NCBI GenBank assembly: GCA_963795415.1
Contig: CAWCHQ010000001.1
Location: 2,170,001-2,234,000, forward strand
Source of the DNA: CAVSUZ01 sp963795415
GTDB lineage: Bacteria; Pseudomonadota; Alphaproteobacteria; Acetobacterales; Acetobacteraceae
Length of the DNA: 64,000 nucleotides
Reading direction: 5' to 3'
Below, one piece after another: positions 10,018 to 20,128 of the stretch. Position numbers and translations under genes: made by a program. The number at the start of each line of letters is the position of its first letter. The first letter of the stretch is position 1. Under the pieces are notes generated by a model. The model did not search any database and was not told where the DNA came from. It was given only the letters and a program-made list of their open reading frames with translations.

Positions 10018-10431
10018 GTGATTGACGCCTCACTGACGATGGCTTGGTATTTCGAAGACGAAAGCACGCCGGCCACGGAAGACGTTTTTAACCAGGTCTC
10101 GGACCTTGGGGCCATCGTGCCCTCGATCTGGCGGCTGGAGGTAGCGAGCGCCCTTCAGTCGGCGATACGGCGCGGACGTATCGATGCCGAATATCGCGAC
10201 GACTCTCTCGCGGATCTCGCGCAGATGGCCATCACGATCGACCCCGATACTGACGCGTATGTCTGGAGCAGAGCGCTTCGCCTCGCCGATAGGCTCGGGC
10301 TGACGATTTATGGCGCAACCTATCTCGAGCTTGCCCATCGCAGACACCTCCCGCTTGCCACGCTCGATCAGGATCTCCGTCGTGCTGCTTCACTCGCCGG
10401 AGTAACGCTGCTTGGCAGCGAACCAGATTAG
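10018..10431 (+). CDS. VapC-type PIN-domain toxin (ribonuclease)
   Basis: A 137-residue PIN-domain protein starting at GTG (VIDASLTMAWYFEDE). Acidic residues expected for the Mg2+ site are visible: the Asp in IDAS, the Glu in IWRLEVASAL and the Asp in LATLDQDLRRAA; TIYGATYLELAHRRHLPLAT matches the segment before the last acidic residue. Toxins of this family cut specific RNAs. Pairing with the upstream Phd-type protein makes this a complete type II module. Confidence 0.92.
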   Translation: MIDASLTMAWYFEDESTPATEDVFNQVSDLGAIVPSIWRLEVASALQSAIRRGRIDAEYRDDSLADLAQMAITIDPDTDAYVWSRALRLADRLGLTIYGATYLELAHRRHLPLATLDQDLRRAASLAGVTLLGSEPD

Positions 10432-10498
10432 CGCTCTGCGCCGTGTCATCGCGAGTTCCTTACCACTACCACCGCGACGAATGGCAGCGCCCTTTCGC

Positions 10499-10531
10499 GT
10501 CATTGCGAGGAGCGAAGCGACGAAGCGATCC
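10499..10531. repeat. REP-like palindrome, family 2
   Basis: GTCATTGCGAGGAGCGAAG... ending CGAAGCGATCC; a second partial match GTCATCGCGAG lies at about 10445. It sits in the ~280-base gap after the toxin gene, where I see no coding sequence. Confidence 0.65.
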
Positions 10532-10714
10532 AGGCCGACCGCACGCGAGCTGCCTCACATCAACTCCGTCCTCGTCATGCCGGCAGGACGGCTGGGGAAT
10601 TGCGCCCTATTGCTTACTCTCCTCTGCCCCTAGGCGGGGCGGCGCCACCTTGCGACCGGCGCGCGACCTGCGGACCTCTGCTATAAACCTGCTAAGGCTG
10701 CCAGGGGAAACCGA

Positions 10715-11224
10715 GTGGACGTTTATCAAAAATTGAATGATTGGTCGGAATGGTTTTTAACCTTTATTCGAGCGCGCGTGCTCTATCGTTTACTCCATAA
10801 TCGCTTAGGACCGCTGGGCAGTAAAATCGGGGAATGGATTATTCTGCTATTTTTCACCTGCTTTATTCGTCCAACTGATTTGACGCACGAAAGTGAGTTG
10901 CCAGTGCCGTTTAAGCGATTCGGAATTCGCATATGCGCTGCCGCCAGCCGGAGTTATGCTTTTGCAAGCGCTGCAATGTTCAAGAACATGGGGGCAATGG
11001 TGCCGCCGCCGCCACCGAACGCTCCAGTCCCTGCGCTTATGCTTTTCCTGGGCATGGACAATCTCGTGAAGGCTTTGTCCTTCTTGATTATATTTGCGGC
11101 TATCTATGCCTGTGGAGTTCCTGCGCTGGTTATACACTCTTCTGATATGCCTCGTAATGGGCCCGGAGAAATCGAATCGGAGCCGCGCTTCTTTAGCTTA
11201 TTTTCTGCTGAGATCGTGCGCTAA
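10715..11224 (+). CDS. Hypothetical membrane protein (AT-richer island, first of three)
   Basis: A 169-residue open frame starting at GTG 10715. Hydrophobic stretches occur at about residues 40-56 (GEWIILLFFTCFI) and 110-140 (LVKALSFLIIFAAIYACGVPALVI), with a proline run PPPPPP between them. The first part has about 43 percent GC against 65-70 percent in neighbouring genes. The last 130 bases overlap the next frame; a single extra base could have split one longer protein, because the next frame is offset by +1. No family recognised. Confidence 0.5.
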   Translation: MDVYQKLNDWSEWFLTFIRARVLYRLLHNRLGPLGSKIGEWIILLFFTCFIRPTDLTHESELPVPFKRFGIRICAAASRSYAFASAAMFKNMGAMVPPPPPNAPVPALMLFLGMDNLVKALSFLIIFAAIYACGVPALVIHSSDMPRNGPGEIESEPRFFSLFSAEIVR

Positions 11225-11543
11225 TGTATTTCTTTTTGCATTAGTTGCTCGGCTGCTTGCGTCGGCATGGACACTCGACCAAAAGACTATGGATATGATC
11301 GCCGCCATTTCTAACCGAGCAGCTTTGTTTCTGAATGCTCAAAGCCACTCTATCGTGTTCTCCGCTGTCGTGCTGACAATTGCCATTATAGGACTGATGT
11401 GCTTCAAAACTTGCAACGCCAACGGAAGACTGGCCATGCGTGAGATATACCTCACAGACGTTACCTCCGAACAAGTGATGGAGATCAAGATACTTGTCGC
11501 GGTCAGCTTATTTGCGCTTTCCACATTTCTATTGCGCTTTTGA
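11094..11543 (+). CDS. Hypothetical membrane protein (AT-richer island, second of three)
   Basis: Up to 149 residues; an internal ATG at 11157 (MGPEKSNRSR) is a more economical start. Three hydrophobic segments are visible: LAYFLLRSCANVFLFALVARLL, SIVFSAVVLTIAIIGLMCF and ILVAVSLFALSTFLLRF. It overlaps the preceding frame and meets the following one through a TTGA overlap, so either coupled translation or a frameshifted single gene is possible. I recognise no domain. Confidence 0.5.
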   Translation: MRLSMPVEFLRWLYTLLICLVMGPEKSNRSRASLAYFLLRSCANVFLFALVARLLASAWTLDQKTMDMIAAISNRAALFLNAQSHSIVFSAVVLTIAIIGLMCFKTCNANGRLAMREIYLTDVTSEQVMEIKILVAVSLFALSTFLLRF

Positions 11544-12028
11544 TAGGATTTCGCAGTTTCTTCGCTGTCCTGTGGGGACATCCCGCGGATGAGCCACCAC
11601 GCTCAGATTGGTTGAGTTTGCAGCTGGCAGTCGGGCGGCTTGTGGTATTCTTTCTGATGTTCCGTGCCGCAAAGGCGATCTCGCTTGTGCTGGGGGCGCG
11701 CGACTACGAGGCTCTAGCAGTGGGTCTCGCAATGGGCGTCTATGGATTAGTAGGCTTCCGATATGTCCTTCTAGGAATTGATAGATACACCGCGAGCGTG
11801 AAAAGTGCCTCCGGGCAAGTTCTATTAATTTGCCTCTGGTTTTCCGCCCTCGGCGTTCCTGTGCTGTTGCTCAGCATCTGGTTGTCTTTGCAGCCGTTCC
11901 CCAACACCACGTGGCGTGGAAGAGTCGTGTACCCTGCGCTAGCAATCGTCCTGATCATTGCAGGTATCCGACAGGCGATAAGTCTTGGAGCTCAAGCCAT
12001 TCGAAGACAGGCATCTGATGACAAGTAA
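11540..12028 (+). CDS. Hypothetical membrane protein (AT-richer island, third of three)
   Basis: 162 residues from a TTG that overlaps the previous stop. Four probable spans: LAVGRLVVFFLMFRAAKAI, ALAVGLAMGVYGLVGFRYVLL, VLLICLWFSALGVPVLLLSIW and VVYPALAIVLIIAGIRQAI. The tail is basic (AIRRQASDDK), which fits a cytoplasmic end. Function unknown; the three genes share lower GC and order, suggesting they arrived together. Confidence 0.5.
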   Translation: MIGFRSFFAVLWGHPADEPPRSDWLSLQLAVGRLVVFFLMFRAAKAISLVLGARDYEALAVGLAMGVYGLVGFRYVLLGIDRYTASVKSASGQVLLICLWFSALGVPVLLLSIWLSLQPFPNTTWRGRVVYPALAIVLIIAGIRQAISLGAQAIRRQASDDK

Positions 12029-12358
12029 ATCCGCGGCCAGAGCCAAGCTTTTCCCCCAAAAGGGCTTCGACCACGCTCTGTCGCGGTCCGGAGAATAAAC
12101 CGCTACAAGCAGCGCCAATATTGGTCGTCCTTCGTCTACGATGTGCCTCATAGGCGGTTAGTGCAAAAAACCATAATCCCTTTGTCGGTAGCCCAAGTCT
12201 TCCCGCCGGTATCAGTTCGCTCTCCCTGCTGGCTCACTGGTGATAGGTGTTCGCCATCGCGTCCCCTAGCCGAAAATGCGAGCCTAGACCGCTGAACGGG
12301 GACTGGCGGCCGGCATCAGGCGAGCCAAGGTGACCACCCTCATATCCCACGCACATAG
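12029..12358. other. Intergenic, no recognisable gene
   Basis: About 330 bases between the membrane-protein cluster and a small reverse-strand gene. No open frame with family features and no clear repeat seen. It is slightly AT-richer than the chromosome average here. Confidence 0.4.
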
Positions 12359-12664
12359 TCAGAGACGCCGCTTGGGATTGTATGGGCTTGAAGGGTTGAC
12401 ATCGAGATCAACGGTTTCGACACAACCCTGTGGTCGCGTATGAATATTGCCGTCGTGCCACGGGCCGCTCCGGAGCCGAACATTCGTTATTTTCGACAGC
12501 CACATACAGCGCCATTCGCCTCCCCTGGGCAAGCCGGATTTGCTCTGCCCGGCAAACTGATATGTCAGCGCCTTTTCCTGACCTTGCGAGTGGCCGAGAA
12601 TGATGGGGCACAGCTCGCGTGGGTATCCATCGTAGAGGCAGAGAACCTGCATCCGTTTAGTCAT
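12359..12664 (-). CDS. Small conserved-looking hypothetical protein
   Basis: A 101-residue frame with features of a real folded protein: CLYDGYPRELCPIILGH, ALTYQFAGQSKSGLPRGGEW, LRSGPWHDG and QGCVETVDLDVNP. The pattern of Cys, Trp, His and Gly-Pro residues resembles small uncharacterised proteins I have seen in alphaproteobacteria, but I cannot name a family. The start is the ATG at 12664; the frame stays open a little further upstream. It is isolated between the AT-rich membrane cluster and the acyl-CoA dehydrogenase, with no obvious ribosome-binding site. Confidence 0.5.
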   Translation of the reverse strand: MTKRMQVLCLYDGYPRELCPIILGHSQGQEKALTYQFAGQSKSGLPRGGEWRCMWLSKITNVRLRSGPWHDGNIHTRPQGCVETVDLDVNPSSPYNPKRRL

Positions 12665-12736
12665 CGCTTCGCTGAACAGATCGTAAGCTAAGCTCGATAT
12701 GTAACTTGTCCTTCGACAAGATGCCGCATATCCACC

Positions 12737-13906
12737 CTACCAATTCGCCCCGTCGCGCATCACCTTTCGCGCCAAACTCCATCGGTGCACCTCGGACGGA
12801 CCGTCGTAAATTCGGAACCCCCGCACCTCGCGGAAAATCCGCTCCACCAGCGTCTCCCCCGTCACCCCCTGCCCGCCCATTGTCTGCACGCACCGGTCCG
12901 CGACGCGCCAAATCGCCTCGGAACAGACCACCTTCGCCATCGAGGACTCCGTTCCCCCACGCTCCCCCTGGTCCAGCACCCAGGCCGTGTGCCAGATTGC
13001 TAAGCGCGCCATGCGGATATCGATCTCGTTGTCCGCCAGCATGAAACCCACGCCCTCATGCTCGCCCAGCCGGGAACCGAACACCTCCCGCCGCCCGGCA
13101 TAACCGGCGGCAATCTCATGCGTCCGCCGCGCCGCCCCCAGCCAGCGCATGCAATGCGTCAGCCGCGCCGGAGCCAGCCGCACCTGCGCATATCGAAACC
13201 CCTTCCCCGGCTCGCCCAGAACATCCCCGGCCGGCACCCGCAAATCATGAAACCGCACGACGCAATGGCCCCCGGGAAAGCCCTGATCCAGGCTATCCAT
13301 CCGCCGCACCATCTCAATGCCTGGCGTATCCATGTCCGCAAGGAACATCGTCGCCCGCCCATCCTCCCCGGCAGCCATGATGATCGCGAACCCCGCGCCA
13401 TCCGCTCCCGTAATGAACCACTTCTCGCCATTGATGACCCAATGGTTGCCGTCCTGCACCGCCTTCGTCTTCAGCGCCGCCGGATCACTCCCCGCCCCAG
13501 GGGCCGGCTCCGTCATGCAGAAGCACGACCGAATCTCCCCCCGCGCCAGTGGCCTCAGCCACCGCTCTTTCTGCTCCGCCGTCCCCACCTGCTCCATCAG
13601 GTGCATGTTGCCTTCATCGGGAGCCGAAATATTCATCGCCAGCGGGCCCAATAACGAATACCCCGCCTCCTCGAACACCAGCGCCTTCCCCACATGCGAA
13701 AGCCCCAACCCGCCGTATTCCTCCCCCACATGCGGGGCCAGCAGCCCCGCCGCGTCCGCCAGCGCATTCAGCTCCCGCCGGAAATCCTCACCAGGCCCGT
13801 GCCGCCCCTGCCGCGAATCGCCCTCCAGCGGCACAATCTTATCTCGTATAAATCCACGAGTCCGATCACGCAGATCCACCAGTTCCGGCGGGATCGAAAA
13901 ATCCAT
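12737..13906 (-). CDS. Acyl-CoA dehydrogenase family protein
   Basis: A 389-residue flavoprotein of ordinary ACAD length. Visible blocks are the N-terminal helical domain (LRDRTRGFIRDKIVPLE), the FAD/substrate strand CFCMTEPAPGAGSDPAALKT, the INGEKWFITGADGA segment, and the C-terminal QTMGGQGVTGETLVERIFREVRGFRIYDGPSEVHRWSLAR. The final block fits the family region around the usual catalytic Glu position, with DGPSEVHR replacing the common EGTSEIQR. It oxidises acyl-CoA to enoyl-CoA; chain specificity cannot be read. Its ATG overlaps the stop of the kinase-like gene upstream. Confidence 0.94.
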   Translation of the reverse strand: MDFSIPPELVDLRDRTRGFIRDKIVPLEGDSRQGRHGPGEDFRRELNALADAAGLLAPHVGEEYGGLGLSHVGKALVFEEAGYSLLGPLAMNISAPDEGNMHLMEQVGTAEQKERWLRPLARGEIRSCFCMTEPAPGAGSDPAALKTKAVQDGNHWVINGEKWFITGADGAGFAIIMAAGEDGRATMFLADMDTPGIEMVRRMDSLDQGFPGGHCVVRFHDLRVPAGDVLGEPGKGFRYAQVRLAPARLTHCMRWLGAARRTHEIAAGYAGRREVFGSRLGEHEGVGFMLADNEIDIRMARLAIWHTAWVLDQGERGGTESSMAKVVCSEAIWRVADRCVQTMGGQGVTGETLVERIFREVRGFRIYDGPSEVHRWSLARKVMRDGANW

Positions 13907-14973
13907 CAGAACGCGCGCCCCCGCGCTATTTCATGGGTGAATTCCAGTATCCCCGTCCCGATCCCGCTCAGCGGAGCATACCGCGCATCACTCGTCGCCC
14001 CCGTCCGGTACCGCAGCCCAAGCTGCAAAAAAATCACCGACAGCTTGTACATTGCCACTACCCGGTGAAACAAAAAATCCGACATGTCCCGCCCGGCTAT
14101 CGCGCCATAACTCTCCACCGCCTGCCGTCGGTTCAGGAACCCCGGCTCATCCGCCGGCATCTGCGCCATCTCATGCATCGCCGGCGGATCGTCCTGCTCC
14201 ACCCAATAGGAAAGCAGCGTGGCGAAATCGAACAAAGGATCGCCCCGCGTCCCCTGGTCCCAGTCCACCACGCCCACCGGAGACAGATCGCGCGGATTCA
14301 GAATCATATTGTCCAGCTTGAAATCATTATGCAGCAGCGCCGGAGCCCCGTCGGGCACCTCGTTCAGCTCCAGCCATTCCCCCACCGCCCGGTGCAGTCG
14401 ATCCGTCCCATCCTCCATCGCCGCCAGCCCGCGCTTGCGCCAACCCGCAACCGCCCGCCCCAGGAATCCCTGCGGCCGGCCCAGATCACCCAGCCCGATC
14501 GCCTCCGCATCCACCCCGTAAATCGCCGCGAGCGTCTCCAGCAAAACCTGCGACAGCCGCGCTCCCACTTCCGGCCGCCCCGCCAACTCGGGAGGCATTG
14601 TGGATCGGATCACCAACCCTGGCCGGTATTCCAGTATCTGAAACGGCGCCCCCAGCACCGATGCATCCGCGCACAACAGCAGACTTCGGGGCACAAACGC
14701 CAGAGCATCCGCGAGGCGACTCAAAATCCGATGCTCTCGCACCATGTCATGGCTGCCGGCCGGCAACTCTCCCACCGGGGGGCGGCGGAAAACCGCCTTT
14801 TTCCCGTCCACCTCGACCAGATAGTTCAGGTTTGCCAGCCCGCCCCCGAACTGCCGCGGTGGCGGATCTAATGTGAGATCCAGTCCCTGGCCTCGCAGCC
14901 ATTCCCGCGCCCTTGGCCAATCCAACTGCACACTCTGGTCTGCCGACCACAGATCAAGCTGCTCATCCACCAT
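13906..14973 (-). CDS. Phosphotransferase family protein (APH fold, ACAD10/11 kinase-like)
   Basis: About 355 residues from the ATG at 14973, which is preceded by a G-rich GTGTGGGG. The open frame extends 44 codons further up, but that part is Arg/Cys-rich and non-domain-like. Kinase signatures: an N-lobe FGGGLANLNYLVEVDGKKAVFRRPP, the catalytic loop LLHNDFKLDNMIL (Asp and Asn in place) and the metal loop VVDWDQGTRGDPLFDFA. Despite the APH name, members next to ACAD genes are thought to phosphorylate 4-hydroxyacyl-CoAs before dehydrogenation; eukaryotic ACAD10/11 fuse both parts. The TGATG overlap with the ACAD supports a joint pathway. Confidence 0.9.
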   Translation of the reverse strand: MVDEQLDLWSADQSVQLDWPRAREWLRGQGLDLTLDPPPRQFGGGLANLNYLVEVDGKKAVFRRPPVGELPAGSHDMVREHRILSRLADALAFVPRSLLLCADASVLGAPFQILEYRPGLVIRSTMPPELAGRPEVGARLSQVLLETLAAIYGVDAEAIGLGDLGRPQGFLGRAVAGWRKRGLAAMEDGTDRLHRAVGEWLELNEVPDGAPALLHNDFKLDNMILNPRDLSPVGVVDWDQGTRGDPLFDFATLLSYWVEQDDPPAMHEMAQMPADEPGFLNRRQAVESYGAIAGRDMSDFLFHRVVAMYKLSVIFLQLGLRYRTGATSDARYAPLSGIGTGILEFTHEIARGRAF

Positions 14974-15187
14974 CCCCACACCCTGCAAACCACCGCAAAC
15001 AGGGTCAACCCACTCGACAACAACCACGATTTCACAGCACCTTAACCCTCGGCATCGGGTCGTGGCGGTAAGCGGTCGGGCGGCGATCGCACTCGCCGCG
15101 TGCATCGGATGCCCAGATAAGAAGCGACGTATCGGCCTTCCGTGAAAGCCGATACAAGCGACGCGGTTTGGAGATTATTCGCCGCAA

Positions 15188-16320
<1,133 letters not shown>

Positions 16321-16321
<1 letters not shown>

Positions 16322-17679
16322 TGAGTGCACTTAGAACTACCTCGCCCCTCGCGGCAGAGGTCGCCGGGCACAGCCCAGCCGGTGAGGGGGGCCTCACCCG
16401 CCGCGCCACCCTCGCCGGCCTCGCAACCTCCCTCGCCGCCCCCGCCATCGTCCGCGCCCAGAATGCGCCGATGGAGATCCAGTTCTTCTTCCCCATCGCG
16501 GCCGCTGGCCCGATCACCAAAATCATCGACGGCTACGCCCGCGACTTCGAAGCCGAGCACAAGGACATCCGCATCAAGCCGGTCTATGCCGGCAACTACG
16601 ACGACACCATCGCCAAGGCCATCACCGCCTTCAAAGCGGGTAAGGCGCCGCCGCTCGCCATGCTCGGCGCCATCCAGGTGTTCAGCCTGATCGATCTCGA
16701 TGCCATCGTGCCCATCGACGAACTCGCCAACACGCCCGACGACAAAAAGTGGCTCGACGGATTTTGGCCTGCTTTCATGGCCAATGGCAACGTCGATGGT
16801 CATGTTTGGAGTATCCCGTTCCAACGTTCCACCGCCGTGCTCTACTGGAACAAGGACGCTTTCAAACAAGTCGGACTCGACCCCGAAAAACCGCCCGCGA
16901 CCTGGACCGAGCAGACCGATATGGGCCGCAAGCTCGTGGTCAAATCCGGCGGCACCGCCAGGCGCTGGGGCGTGCAGATCCCCGCGACAGGCGGCACCTA
17001 CTGGCTCTACCAGGCGCTCGCCGCCGAGGCCGATCAGCCGCTCATGAACTCAGCCGGAACCGAAACCTATTTCGATAAGCCGGGCGCCGTCGAGGCATTG
17101 CAATACTGGGTCCAGCTCGGCAAAGGCGGCGTGCAGGCACCGGGCGTGGTGGATTGGGGCGCCACACCGAACGATTTCGTCGCCGGCCGCACCGCCATGA
17201 TGTGGATTACCACTGGCAGCCTGACTTTTGTGAAGAACAACGCCAAGTTCCCCTTCGGCGTGGCCATGCTGCCCGCCGAGAAGAAGCGCGGCTCGCCCAC
17301 CGGCGGCGCAAACTTCCATATCTTTTCAACAGCAACCAAGGATGAGCGCGCAGCGTCGCTGCTGTTTATCAAATGGGTCACCACGTCCGAGCGCGCCGCC
17401 CAATGGGGCATGGACACCGGTTACGTCGCCACCCGCCCGGACGCCTGGGAAACCGCGCGGATGAAGGAATACGTCGCCGGGTTCCCACAAGCCGCCGTCG
17501 CGCGTGATCAGCTTCCCTATGCGGTGCCGGAACTCTCCACCCATCAGAACCAGCAGGTCACCTTGCCTCTCAACAGCGCCCTGCAGGCCGCATTGGCACA
17601 AACCAAGCAGCCCAAGCCAGCTCTCCAGGAGGCGCAGGCAAACGCCGACCGCCTGCTGCGTCCGTTCCGCAAGGCATGA
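16321..17679 (+). CDS. ABC transporter extracellular solute-binding protein, UgpB-like, Tat signal
   Basis: A 452-residue family 1 binding protein. A twin-arginine leader is visible: LTRRATLAGLATSLAAPAIVRAQ, with Arg27-Arg28 and a probable cut after Ala46. The mature part has QFFFPIAAAGPITKIIDGYA and WSIPFQRSTAVLYWNKDAF, typical of UgpB-like proteins. The ~24 residues before the Tat motif are unusually long, and their DNA (CCTCGCCCCTCGCGG ... GGTGAGGGG) resembles an intergenic repeat type. The ATG overlaps the ugpC-like stop (TGATG). Transported solute unknown. Confidence 0.92.
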
Positions 17680-17695
17680 TCCGTCCCACCCAGGT

Positions 17696-17732
17696 GTCAT
17701 CGCCAGGCCCGGGTAGCGGGCCGAAGCAATCT
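17696..17732. repeat. REP-like palindrome, family 2
   Basis: GTCATCGCCAGGCCCGGGTA then GCGGGCCGAAGCAATCT, lying inside the transporter operon between the binding-protein and first permease genes. It may adjust relative expression by stabilising the upstream transcript. Confidence 0.7.
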
Positions 17733-17753
17733 CGATCCCGCCTCTCGCGCTGA

Positions 17754-18624
17754 ATGAAACGCGAAACCCTCCACGCCTGGCTCCTCATCCTGCCGGCCGT
17801 CGCGCTGCTGGCTTTGTTTACCCACTTCCCCACCGTGGAAACCATCTGGGCCGCGCTCCACTCTACCCCTATCCCGCACCACCCATCGGTCTTCAACCCC
17901 ACCGTCAACTTCGCCGCCATGGCCGCCGACCCTGTCTTCTGGCAGGTCCTGCGCAACAACGCCGTCTATGCCGCCTGCACCATCCCCGCCACCATGGCTC
18001 TCTCGCTCATCATGGCCCTCGCGGTGAACCGCCGTACCCCCGGCCGAGCCTTCCTGCGCCTCGCCTACTTCACCCCCACCGTCCTACCGATGATTGCAGT
18101 CGCAAACATCTGGCTGTTCTTCTTCAGCCCCGGCTATGGCCTGATCGACCGTGCCCTCGCCCCCTTCGGCTTCGGCGACTGGAACTGGCTCGGCTTCGCC
18201 TCAACTGCGCTGCCGGCCATGATCATAATCGCCATCTGGAAGATGGCCGGCTTCTATATGATCTTCTACCTCGCGGCGCTCCAGTCGTTTCCGCCGGAAC
18301 TTTCCGAGGCCTCCGACCTCGAAGGCGCCTCCCGCTGGACCTTCTTCCGCCGCGTCGTCTGGCCGCTGCTCATGCCCACCACGCTGTTCGTCTTCGTCAA
18401 CACCGTGATCGACGCCTTCCGCCTCGTGGACCAGATCATCGTGCTGACCCGCGGCGGCCCCGACAACGCCACCGCCATCCTGCTCTTCTACATCTACCAG
18501 GTCGGCTTTCAGTACCTGGGATACAAACTACGCCGCCGCCCTCACGGTGGTGCTGCTGCTCATCCTCTCCGCCGTTGCCGCGCTGCAATTCGGGTTGATC
18601 GAGCGCCGGGTCCACTACCGATGA
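17754..18624 (+). CDS. ABC transporter permease, UgpA-like, apparent +1 frameshift
   Basis: The first permease of the importer. The family sequence runs from MKRETLHAWLLILPAVALLAL through the EAA-loop region ELSEASDLEGASRWTFFRRVVWPLL to FYIYQVGFQY. It then breaks at CAGTACCTGG (about 18516-18519) and continues one frame later as WDTNYAAALTVVLLLILSAV and ends IERRVHYR with TGA at 18622-18624. Removing one C restores a protein of about 289 residues with six spans. Without correction the frame fuses artificially to the next permease. The corrected stop overlaps the next ATG (ATGA), which strongly supports the corrected reading. Confidence 0.88.
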
Positions 18625-19466
18625 GCACCACGCTTACCGTACCAAGCGTAACTCGTATCCGCCTCCCCGCCATCCGCCTCGACACCATCGGCGCCTGGCT
18701 GCTCGGCATGATGTGGATCCTGCCATTCCTCTGGGCAGTCTGGAGCTCCATCCACCCTGCTTCCGCCGCCGCCACTTTCCACCTTTTCGCTCCCATCACT
18801 CTGCGCAACTTTGCCGTCGCCTGGAACATGGCGCCGTTCGGCCAATACATGGCCAACACCGTGATGCTCGTCAGCATGGTCCTGGCCGCGCAATTCGTCC
18901 TCTGCACGCCCGCCGCCTTCGCTTTCGCCCGCCTCAACTTCCCAGGCCGCGACATCGTCTTTGCCCTGGTGCTTATCCAGCTCATGATCACGCCCGATGT
19001 GCTGATGGTCGAAAACTACAAGACCATCGGCTCGCTCGGCCTTGTCGACTCCCTGCTCGGCATCGCCCTCCCCTATCTCGGCTCAGCCTTCGGCATCTTC
19101 CTGCTCCGCCAGGCCTTCCGCACCGTCCCGCAGGATCTGGATGACGCGGCGAAGCTCGCCGGCCTGAGCCTGATTGGCCGCCTTTGGCGAGTTTACGTTC
19201 CCCTCGCCAAACCCACCTACGTCGCCTATGGGCTCGTCCTAGTCAGTTTTCATTGGAACAACTTCCTCTGGCCGCTCGTCGTCACCAACTCCGTGAACGT
19301 CCGCCCCATCACCGTCGGCCTCGCCATGTTCTCCACCACCGATCAGGGCACCGACTGGGCCATCATCACCGCCGCCACCCTTCTCTCCACCGCTCCCCTC
19401 GTCATCGCCTTCCTGCTCTTCCAACGTCAGTTTGTGCAAAGTTTCATGCGCAGCCGGTCGGGGTAG
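18621..19466 (+). CDS. ABC transporter permease, UgpE-like
   Basis: About 281 residues starting MSTTLTVPSVTRIRLP. It has six hydrophobic spans, including LGMMWILPFLWAVWSSI, NTVMLVSMVLAAQFVLCTP and ALVLIQLMITPDVLMVENY, plus the EAA-type cytoplasmic loop PQDLDDAAKLAGLSLIGRLWRVYVPLAKP. It partners the upstream permease to form the channel. The start overlaps the corrected stop of that gene by four bases. Confidence 0.92.
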   Translation: MSTTLTVPSVTRIRLPAIRLDTIGAWLLGMMWILPFLWAVWSSIHPASAAATFHLFAPITLRNFAVAWNMAPFGQYMANTVMLVSMVLAAQFVLCTPAAFAFARLNFPGRDIVFALVLIQLMITPDVLMVENYKTIGSLGLVDSLLGIALPYLGSAFGIFLLRQAFRTVPQDLDDAAKLAGLSLIGRLWRVYVPLAKPTYVAYGLVLVSFHWNNFLWPLVVTNSVNVRPITVGLAMFSTTDQGTDWAIITAATLLSTAPLVIAFLLFQRQFVQSFMRSRSG

Positions 19467-20128
19467 TGGATGTCGGGGTAGCGGATTAAGTCGAGCGCCC
19501 GTTTTTGGGTTATTTGCGCAGATAGCCTAGTCAATCGGTGCAAAGTTCTGCTTAAATCAGGGTCGCAATCCCACGAGGCCCTCAGGTGTCACTGACAATA
19601 AATCTGACGTTTGATCCCGGGGTCCCATCGCCGATGCAGACGATCCTCGCCGCAGCGGCTGTATACCTCGAAAGCCTTTTTTTCGACCCCGATCACCATC
19701 GACATCGACGTTGGGTTCGGTGAACTGAATGGCCAGCCACTCCTAACAGGCGGTCGAAGTTTTTTCGATACTAGAGCAGATCGCGCTTGACTGGAAATGC
19801 TTGCATTTCCAGAAGCGCGTGAATCTGCTCGCGATAACGAGTGCAGAGCGTGTTCAGTCATCCTGAACACGCTCTAGTATACCCGTAACTTATGAGCCCC
19901 TTCGCTCCGCCTTGCTCGCCTGTACGGCGACAGCGGACGAACGGGCTGCGGGGGGCAAGCCTCCCGGTTAGTTCGTGAACCGCGCTGGCTACGGCGAAAG
20001 CGCCACAGAAGCGGGTAATCACCCGCGCTCCTCCTCACCCACCCCCGACACTTCGGCCATACCCGAAGCGTTTGCGGTTGCCGCGCCGCGCCCGCCTCCC
20101 CACGCTGAACGGCGAAAGGAGACCCCGC
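19467..20128. other. Long intergenic gap containing a composite repeat
   Basis: About 660 bases without a recognisable gene. The composite double-hairpin repeat occupies 19771-19877. The rest shows short open frames only and no tRNA-like cloverleaf. It separates the ABC operon from the NIPSNAP/MFS pair, so a promoter for the latter should lie near 20000-20120. Confidence 0.5.
19771..19877 (-). repeat. Composite double-hairpin repeat, family 1, copy A (inverted)
   Basis: On the reverse strand the order is a short hairpin (AGAGCGTGTTCAG / CTGAACACGCTCT, perfect 13-base arms), a linker containing ACTCGTTAT, then a longer hairpin bounded by AGCAGATTCACGCGC and GCGCGATCTGCT with an inner CTGGAAATGC/GCATTTCCAG stem. 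The same architecture occurs at 38549 and 44996, and a half copy at 60046. Confidence 0.85.

Noticed and set aside
10437..10714. Possible small gene between the toxin and the membrane cluster
   Set aside because: The frames overlap a REP-like palindrome and lack a ribosome-binding site or recognisable sequence.
17754..19466. Single fused double permease
   Set aside because: The UgpA-like C-terminus is intact one frame on and ends with an ATGA overlap to the UgpE-like start; the join region of the fused frame is Arg/Pro-rich nonsense.
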